From Isoetes taiwanensis (taxonomy: Eukaryota; Streptophyta; Lycopodiopsida; Isoetales; Isoetaceae): DNA of 64,000 bases. This document shows, in pieces, positions 57,436 to 64,000 of the stretch. The stretch's first letter is position 1. Each line of letters begins with the position of its first letter. The translations under genes and the position numbers were made by a program. The stretch lies in assembly GCA_021234155.1 (NCBI GenBank), contig JAJEKV010000024.1:13798913-13862912 (forward strand), given 5' to 3'. The notes beneath the pieces were generated by a model, which worked only from the letters and a program-made list of their open reading frames with translations, was not told the DNA's origin and did not search any database.

Positions 57436-60420
57436 TGATATGGAGCAAGCACGGGGGAGTGGTCCACAGTAAATGGGTTATTGGAATTATGGCAAATACT
57501 ATGTAAATGTTATTCCTAAGATCACCTAATAATATAAAGGGGCATAATATAACAAGAACCATTGATATTTATGGAAGGGGTCGAGGCACTATCATTGGGA
57601 TGATTATTGGTTGAGAAAAAGATCATAGATAATGTCCCATATGATAAGTCATATAATCTAGTTAGACGCAAGGAGATATTTTGATATAAAAGGCAATTGC
57701 CTGCAAAAAAAGGGCTAGTCGCAGAGAGATCTATAAATAGAACCTAAACAGCAGTTGGACATATCTCGACAACCAGAGATCCGTTTGCAGCGACTTTTAC
57801 CTTTTTGGAACTGCTCGGAGTCTAGTTTCTGAATTGGGGCGGCACATATCGTAGTTCAGCCGTAAGAGGGAGTAATTGCCGAAAACGTGACAGGGGGTCA
57901 CAAGTTACTGCTACAGCGACTTCACAAATTTGCAATTACTTTTTGATCTGTGGCTACTTGGAGTAGTGAGATTAGCCTGGAGGGCCAATAAGCCAGATGC
58001 CAGAACTTTTTGTTTGTCATAGCACTTATGTTTTGCCATAACCCAGTGGATCTGGTTGGGTGGTTAATGGTGCTGCCATATCACTTGTGCATGAATAAAG
58101 TTTCTTTAGTCCAATGTTCTATTATTTCATTATGGTTCTATGATTCTGTGTTGTTACAACTTCCCAAATATACATGAATCGTATCAAGTGGTATCAGAGC
58201 GGAGGTTTGCGATTCTTTTGGGAACCATGGGCAAGTGGAATTTGGACTCTCTAATCTATGAGAGGAATTAAGGTCAGAAATGATGGAGCTAAGAATTTCC
58301 CAGAGGTCCTTAAAGATTAGTGTTTTTGTACGTGCTGCAAGGACTACTATTAGTTCTCATTTTGTTGGAGCATGGCATCAAAATGAAGAGGAGATTATCA
58401 TTTTGGGGTTCCCAAGAATATATTTGGATTATCTTAATGGAGTAAAAGCTTTTATGCATGAAAGAAAAACATATGGTTTCAATATTAGAGCGGTTAGTGG
58501 AACTGAGTTGGATTTGGCGACTATTGCTGCAAGAGAAGCTGGATCATCAGTAGCAGAGAAAAGAAAACTCGGTGCTTTCGGTGGAGAATGCTCGAAGTAT
58601 ATGGACTGACTTGTTGTGAACGAGTTCGGATTATTGGGGAAACTTATATGATCCTTTGGGGCTTATGGAATAATAAAGGTGACTGCTGGATTGTCATGGA
58701 AAAGCTTGTCATGGAGACAAGTAGTTTATCGTGGAGACGAGTTGTCATGGAGACAAATAGCTTCTCATGGAGACAAGTAGACCATTGCTGCAAAACATTG
58801 AGCTCTGCTTTGTCATAATAGCCAAACTACCCACCATAACCTCTTGCCATCTCTAGAAGTTTATCTTGATCATTTGAGTCTGTGTAAATTCCTGCTTGGG
58901 ATTGCGGAGTCAGATCGTGGGGATCTGAGAGACTGATTGGCTGTGGGGGTCATTTATATAAATATTTGACTTGGGAAGTCATCTATATTAAAACTTGACT
59001 TTATTTGCAGGTTCGCTTAGTGTTAAGCATTGGGGAGGACACTTTCCATACAAGCTATCAAGGATATGGACGCAAAATTTGGACGCGGAATCTCAAATTG
59101 TTTCCTATGGGACAGACTTATGGGTAAATTTTATGCGGAATAAAGAGTAAAATTTTATTTCTTGTGTGTACCCATGGTAGATTGGTAATTATGATTGCAA
59201 CGTAATAGGCCTGAACATGGTGCACTAATTGTGCATGCCTCTTGGTAGATCAGTAATTGTGTCTGCAGCACAATAGGCTTGAACAAAAGTGCATTAGATG
59301 TATATTTTTGAAGAGTGGTAATTGTGGTTGCAACACAATAGGCCTGACAAAAACTGCATCTGTATCGCAGAGATACATTGTATCGTGGAGATACAATCAA
59401 GTAGTACTGCGGAGGTACGAAAGATAATAACGTATCGCAGAGATACAATTGTTTTTTGCAGGGATTATAAAAGAATAGGGACACGGAGGTTCCAATATAT
59501 AAGGCACTATGGAAGTACAATAACATATATGACTGTTCCCTGAGTTCACAGGGTCTAAGAAACTCCCAGGTGCACATTGATTGTGGAACAACCACCTTGA
59601 GAAGGGATGGACCAAATTGGAGTGTACTCGGACGATCGCGGACGATCTCTTTTTGAGAATGGATGGATTGATATGGAGCAAGCACGGGGGAGTGGTCCAC
59701 GGCGAATGGGTTATTGGAATGATGGCAAATACTATATAATGTTATTCCTAAGGTCACCTAATAATATAAAGGGGCATAGGATAACAAGAACCATTGATAT
59801 TTATTGAAGGGGTCGAGGCACTATCATTGGGATGATTATTGGTTGAGAAAAAGATCATAGATAATGTCCCATATGATAAGTCATATAATCTAATTAAAGG
59901 CAAGGAGATATTTTGATATAAAGGCAATTGCCTGCAAAAAAAAAGGCTAAAGTCGCAGAGAGATCTATAAATAGAACCTAAACGTCAGTTGGACATATCT
60001 CGGTAACCAGAGGTCCGTTTGCAGTGACTTTTACCTCTTGGAACCGGCTCGGAGTCTAGTTTTCGAATTGGAGTGGCACATATCGTAGTGCAGCCGTATG
60101 AGAAAGTAATTGCCGAAAACGTGACAGGGGGTCACAAATTACTGCTACAGCGACTTCACAAATTTGTAATTACTTTTTAATCTGTGGCTACTTGGAGTAG
60201 TGAGATTAGCCTGGAGGGCCAATAAGCCAGATGCCAGAACTTTTTATTTGCCATAGCACTTGTGTTTTGCCATAACCCAGTGGATCCGGTTGGGTGGTTA
60301 ATGGTGCTGCCATATCACTTGTGCATGAATAAAGTTTCTTTAGTCCAGTGTTCTATTATTTCATTATGGTTCTATGATTCTGTGTTGTTACAACTTTCCA
60401 AACATACATGTCTCGTATCA
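57436..60420 (+). mobile_element. Small Copia-like LTR retrotransposon, TSD GCAGT
   Basis: The LTRs at 57436-58186 (751 bp) and 59669-60420 (752 bp) start TGATATGGAG and end CGTATCA, with a few percent divergence. The 5-bp duplication GCAGT lies at 57431-57435 and 60421-60425. The primer-binding site TGGTATCAGAGC (58189-58200), complementary to initiator Met-tRNA, marks a Copia-type element. The 1.48-kb interior has no polymerase, so it is non-autonomous. It sits inside the MULE transposase and is younger than it. Confidence 0.92.
58187..59668 (+). other. Interior of the Copia-like element, no polyprotein
   Basis: A 109-codon frame at 58280-58609 (GAWHQNEEEIIILGFPRIYL, SVAEKRKLGAFGGECSKYMD) has no recognisable domain. 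The leader MGKWNLDSLIYERN near 58228 may be a Gag vestige. Two clusters of short repeats follow: CATGGAGACAA units at 58697-58785, and GTATCGCAGAGATACA-type units at 59355-59455 that form small inverted repeats. A GGTAATTGTGxTTGCAACAC block recurs three times at 59184-59345. Confidence 0.55.
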
Positions 60421-60425
60421 GCAGT

Positions 60426-61334
60426 ACTTGCAGAGAATGATGATAACTAGGTATGGTTACAAAATTTGAAAAATTATTTATATCATCAGGAAGAAATAGC
60501 TTTCATATCTGATAGGCAGAAGGGATTAGTAGAAGGTGTTATGATTGTATTTATAAACGTGCCACGTGCTTATTGTATGTGCCATTTAGCTAAAAATCTC
60601 AGGAGGGTTTTTAAGAGAACACAACTTGTTCACAAACACGAGCAAATAGTATTGAGGAATATGATGCAGCCATCATAGAAATGCATGCAGCATAATGCAG
60701 AGGCCACTACTTGGATTCTTCCTGCTGCTGATCCTATCCATTGGGCCAACTCAAAGTTCATGGGTTGCGTGAACCCTTGGTTGCGTGAGCCTAGAGAGTT
60801 GCCCATACAAGCTATGATGGAATTAATATGCCATAAGTTGATGGCATGGTTTTTTTATTGTAGAAAAGATGCTATGTCTTGGCTAGAAAATGCAAGAGAG
60901 TTTGCTTTGGCCCCTCATGCTGAGCATGATGTGAAAAAATCATGCGAAAAGGGTTGTTTCTACTGTGTGATCACAACTCCTAAGCTTGAATTTGAAGTTC
61001 CCAAGGATTGTGAATTTGGGTTTGAAGACATGTTCATGCAACAAGTGGCAGCATAATGGAATTTCTCGCAGCAACGCAGCTTGTGCAATATTTTATGGAA
61101 ATGAACGTAGAGCTATGCCAATATAGCACAATTTCATATGTTCACACCTACAAAGAGATCATGCATCCAATTTTAGTTTCTAATGACACATGTACTGTGT
61201 TGTCTCCAATGACAAGAATACTATCAGGTCGTCCAAGGACTAAGAAAAATAAAGAAGAGGTGAAAGAAGTGCATCATTGCACTAGATATAAGAGCACGAG
61301 CCATAATTCACGCACATGTAGGGCTCCTATTTGA
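60426..61334 (+). pseudogene. MULE transposase, 3' part with SWIM/zinc-finger tail
   Basis: Past the LTR element the frame reads EEIAFISDRQKGLVEGVMIV, then AYCMCHLAKNLRRVF, the SDRxKGL and CxxHLxxN motifs of MudrA transposases. After a stop (60678) it continues DPIHWANSKFMG, LPIQAMMELICHKLMAWFFY and KKSCEKGCFYCVITTPKLEF. The last segment has YVHTYKEIMHPI, GRPRTKKNKEEVKEVHHCTR and YKSTSHNSRTCRAP, the SWIM-to-zinc-knuckle end. Stops at 60678 and 61056 and frame changes make it inactive. Confidence 0.8.
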
Positions 61335-61779
61335 TGGATATATTTATTTGTTTAAAAACTCCATTGTTTTGTTTTGTTTTATATTAGTATTTGTCCATCC
61401 TCAAATCCAAATTCAAATTGTACTCTAAAAGGGCATTTGAAACATTTCACTATAATTATCATTTTAGAAATCTCAAGAACTGTTGTAGCCAACAGGGACA
61501 AACAAATCTGGAGAAGCCAATGTCGTCATCCCACATTTTCTCCTTCTTCTCCCATGTCTTTATAGTTCAAATCTGAATTACGGTGAAAGGGCATTTGAAA
61601 AATTTCTGAAACTTAAGGCCATCTGAAAAATCCCCTTAAAACTTGAGGACATTGCGATAAATATGAAAACCATTCAATATATGTAGACGTGCCCCAAGGG
61701 CATTTCATAAAAGAAAAAACTTAAGGGCATATTGGAAAATACTCCAAAACATATGGACATTTCGCAATTTTTCTCTTTA

Positions 61780-62305
61780 AAAAATCACTCCATAGTATTA
61801 AAAGTGTGTAGATCTTTTAACAATCATATGCGTTCAAAACTAATCTTAAAAGAAATACAGAGCTTAAATACTGTAGCAAAGTTGTAACTTATAGTTGCAG
61901 ATCCACTAATTTAAGAGCACAATGCAACCTATTATCTTATAGAATAAGAAACAACTTATCATATGGACTGTATGCCAAGTAGAAAGCTCTAGGATTTGCA
62001 AAAAACTCAAGTTCAGACTAGAAAACGAAACCTGGGATCTTTGTAGCGGTTTAAACATCAATGTTCTATACAAATCTTTGTAACCACGATAATGACTATG
62101 TTGCTGCATTGTTTGTGAAAGGCACTCATTTGTTTGAGGGGGTATGCACTGATAACTTCATTGTTGAGTACAAGGAAAGACTCATTACTTCCATCCAAGT
62201 AGCCAGTACCAAGAGACAACCAGTACCTATAGGTTCTTTTCCTATGAGCAGGTACTTGATTTTTGGTATTAAAGAAACCTTATATTCAGCTAGAAAACCA
62301 AGTGA
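61780..62305. other. No recognisable gene
   Basis: AT-rich sequence to the right of the MULE. The + frame at 62061-62354 is open but shows no family signature. Confidence 0.3.
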
Positions 62306-62565
62306 GAGTCATGCCCTAGACGTCATCTCTGAAATTCTTCCAGGATTCCCATAGATTCTGTGCAAATTCTCTTCATCTTCTATTAGATTCCGTCAAAATC
62401 CCTAACATTTTAAAAGATACGGAAATATTCTTCTAGATTCAATCGAGTCATGCCCTAGACGTCATCTCTAAAATTCTTCCAAGATTCCCTTAGATTCTAT
62501 GCAAATTCTCGTCATATTCTATTAGATTCCTTCAAAATCCCTAACATTTCAAAAGATAGGGTCCT
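62306..62565. repeat. Tandem duplication, period 139 bp
   Basis: GAGTCATGCCCTAGACGTCA starts at 62306 and 62445. Both units continue through TTAGATTCxxTCAAAATCCC and TAACATTTxAAAAGATA, with about 10 percent differences. Confidence 0.75.
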
Positions 62566-63504
62566 ACTTGGAATTTGAGCTTGCTTCACTAGCCAGTCAT
62601 AGTTAGTTATCCTTTTTCATCTTTATCTAATTTGTTTGTAATACACATATCTATCTCACGTCGTGAAATGCATATGCAATGCACTCTTATAAGGAAAAAT
62701 CTATATGTATTTTAAAATTCATAGATAATTTGGAATGTCTAGTTTTGTTACAGATTATATTGCTTACAGGAAATACGTCATACTATAGCAAATGCCCTTT
62801 GTTGTGGCTGTTAGATTAAGCAACACTTCAATATTCCAATAGCAAGGATATCTTAACACTTCAGAGAATCAGATATGAACCTTGAAGCTTGTATTTCTAG
62901 GCAAACAAACTTTCAACCAAGTTCTAGCACCAAGGAAGCCAAGATATGGTCACTAATTCCTTGGTGCAAGTTTAAACAATAACTTCCCACTACAATGGTC
63001 AATCCCTATAAGCAATTAATTACAAACTTCCTGCTACACCATTGAAATTCACTGTTCAAAACGTATTGACCAAAAACTACTCCAACGTTGACCGATGCTA
63101 GAATGCTTTTCTTCAACTTCGTGTTAGCCTCGATCCGTCTGGTTGAAGATGCCTCAGTGCCGAATGTGTCTTCCTCTTGCCTCTATATATGTGAATCCGG
63201 CGGTTACGGCTAGATCTCTGTGCATAAGAATAGCAGTTTGATCTCTTCGATATATCCCACATGCATTCAGTTGGAAATCGTTGCTTCCACAGACCATTGA
63301 ATATTCGTGATAAAATAATAAACATGAGAACCATTGGATTTAAATTCCTTTAACCTTTGCTTCAACCTTATGCAACCTTCATCATTACATAGGATTCACC
63401 TTGTTCTTCTCATGCAATCCTTAGCTTCTTTGTCTGCACAATTTCTTCAACACACATGTTAGATGCATCATATAATATAACATGATTATTTAAATAACTT
63501 CACA
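62566..63504 (-). mobile_element. Probable 3' LTR region of a Copia element
   Basis: Below the Copia stop codon, the minus strand shows a polypurine tract (GAAGGAGGA, 63513-63505) and then TGTGAAGTTATTTAAATAAT, a likely LTR start. A TATA-like ACATATATAGAGG lies at about 63190 on this strand, where LTR promoters usually sit. The far end of the LTR is not defined, and its partner LTR is outside the window. Confidence 0.45.
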
Positions 63505-63551
63505 TCCTCCTTCATGTTATACTTATATGCATCATCTTTCCTTTTAGATAG

Positions 63552-64000
63552 CTAAACCTCAGCTAGAGATTTCGTAAGTAGGTCTGCTAATTGATCTTCT
63601 GTTCTAACATATACCATATTTACAAGATTTTTCCTGACAGCATCTCTGATGAAGTGCATTTCAAGTTCTATATGTTTAGTCCTTTCATGTAGGACTGCAT
63701 TCTTTGACAAAGCTATACAGCTTGTACTATCACACCAAATGTTGGTAGCCAATGATTGTTCAAATCCCAGTTCTATAATTAATCTTCTCTCCCAAATGAT
63801 TTCTTTTGAGCATAAAGTGGCAGCAGCATATTCTGCCTCAGCACTGGACATAGCTATGGCAGTTTGTTTTTTGCATTTCCAGGATATAGGGGCTCCTCCC
63901 AACATAACAATATACCCTGAAGTTGACTTCCTTGTATCTATATCCCCTCCCCAATCTGCATCACAAAATCCTTCCAATACCAAGTTATCTGTTTTGTATG
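63552..64000 (-). CDS. Copia polyprotein, RNase H C-terminal part (continues past window end)
   Basis: The minus frame reads LEGFCDADWGGDIDTRKSTS then GYIVMLGGAPISWKCKKQTA. These are followed by AMSSAEAEYAAATLCSKEII, IWCDSTSCIALSKNAVLHER, TKHIELEMHFIRDAVRKN and DQLADLLTKSL. This is the RNase H domain of Ty1/Copia retrotransposons, with the D of DADW, the E of SSAEAEY and the D of CDS as active-site acids. The frame has no stop up to the window edge, so the upstream reverse transcriptase and integrase should follow there. It ends at 63552 shortly before a polypurine tract, as expected for an element on the minus strand. It may be intact. Confidence 0.9.
   Translation of the reverse strand, partial: YKTDNLVLEGFCDADWGGDIDTRKSTSGYIVMLGGAPISWKCKKQTAIAMSSAEAEYAAATLCSKEIIWERRLIIELGFEQSLATNIWCDSTSCIALSKNAVLHERTKHIELEMHFIRDAVRKNLVNMVYVRTEDQLADLLTKSLAEV

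Larger units (their letters stand above)
55658..61779. mobile_element. Mutator-like element (MULE) with ~90-bp terminal inverted repeats
   Basis: The left arm (55658-55750) reads ATGAAATGCCATTATGTGTT, then TTGCCCTTAAGCTTTTTCTT and GAAATGTCCTTGGGG. The inverse of 61691-61779 reads GAAATGTCCATATGTTTTGG, then TGCCCTTAAGTTTTTTCTTT and GAAATGCCCTTGGGG. Arms of this length around a MudrA-like transposase define a MULE. I could not pick out a clear 9-bp target duplication. Both subterminal regions contain further short copies of the GGGCATTTGAAA motif. A 2985-bp LTR element is inserted in the transposase gene. Confidence 0.75.

Noticed and set aside
58280-58609. Host gene inside the LTR element
   Set aside because: It lies between primer-binding site and 3' LTR, has no known domain, and is better seen as decayed element interior.

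Overview
The window looks like nuclear DNA of a land plant with a large, repeat-rich genome. It is AT-rich, its genes have GT-AG introns, and most of the sequence is nested transposons. The two intact genes are plant types: an ARID-ELM2-SANT protein and a non-specific phospholipase C. The style of a PPR fragment hints at a fern or another non-flowering vascular plant, but I cannot fix the lineage.

Region by region. 1-6.3 kb holds debris: the 3' exon of a His/Pro/Gly-rich protein (+), a PPR fragment (-), an element with perfect 124-bp inverted arms (3533-3996), a 123-bp direct duplication, and one exon of a terminal uridylyltransferase (-). At 6.5-15.2 kb a second foldback element of the same family is split by an 8.3-kb CACTA-like element (6822-15124, 3-bp target duplication ATG). 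That element carries broken pieces of a PDR-type ABC transporter and a 670-bp tandem repeat. 15.2-19.2 kb holds further minus-strand gene fragments (dipeptidyl peptidase, EF-hand), a LINE 3' part and a SINE-like copy with a (TTATC)n tail.

19.5-25 kb has two inverted arrays of a GTGACAA motif and one canonical CACTA terminus, which lies inside a PIF/Harbinger transposase relic. 25-38 kb is the most interesting part: two related Harbinger elements, each with a transposase (+), a small uncharacterised ORF (-) and a Myb/SANT-like ORF1 (-). They lie beside long (CT)n tracts and LINE pieces. The first contains a complete LTR retrotransposon (26399-30572, TSD GACAT).

38-44 kb holds a LINE endonuclease fragment, small hairpin elements and a poly(A) retroposon with 13-bp target duplications. 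44.1-49.2 kb is the genic island: the ARID gene (+) and the phospholipase C gene (-), converging tail to tail. 49.5-55.6 kb holds a foldback element, a Helitron 3' terminus and unassigned sequence. 55.6-61.8 kb is a Mutator-like element with about 90-bp inverted ends, split by a small LTR retrotransposon (57436-60420, TSD GCAGT). The window ends in the 3' part of a Copia polyprotein (-).

Only the two island genes and the Harbinger transposase at 33447 look intact. Almost everything else is a fragment, and the nesting gives a relative order of insertion.
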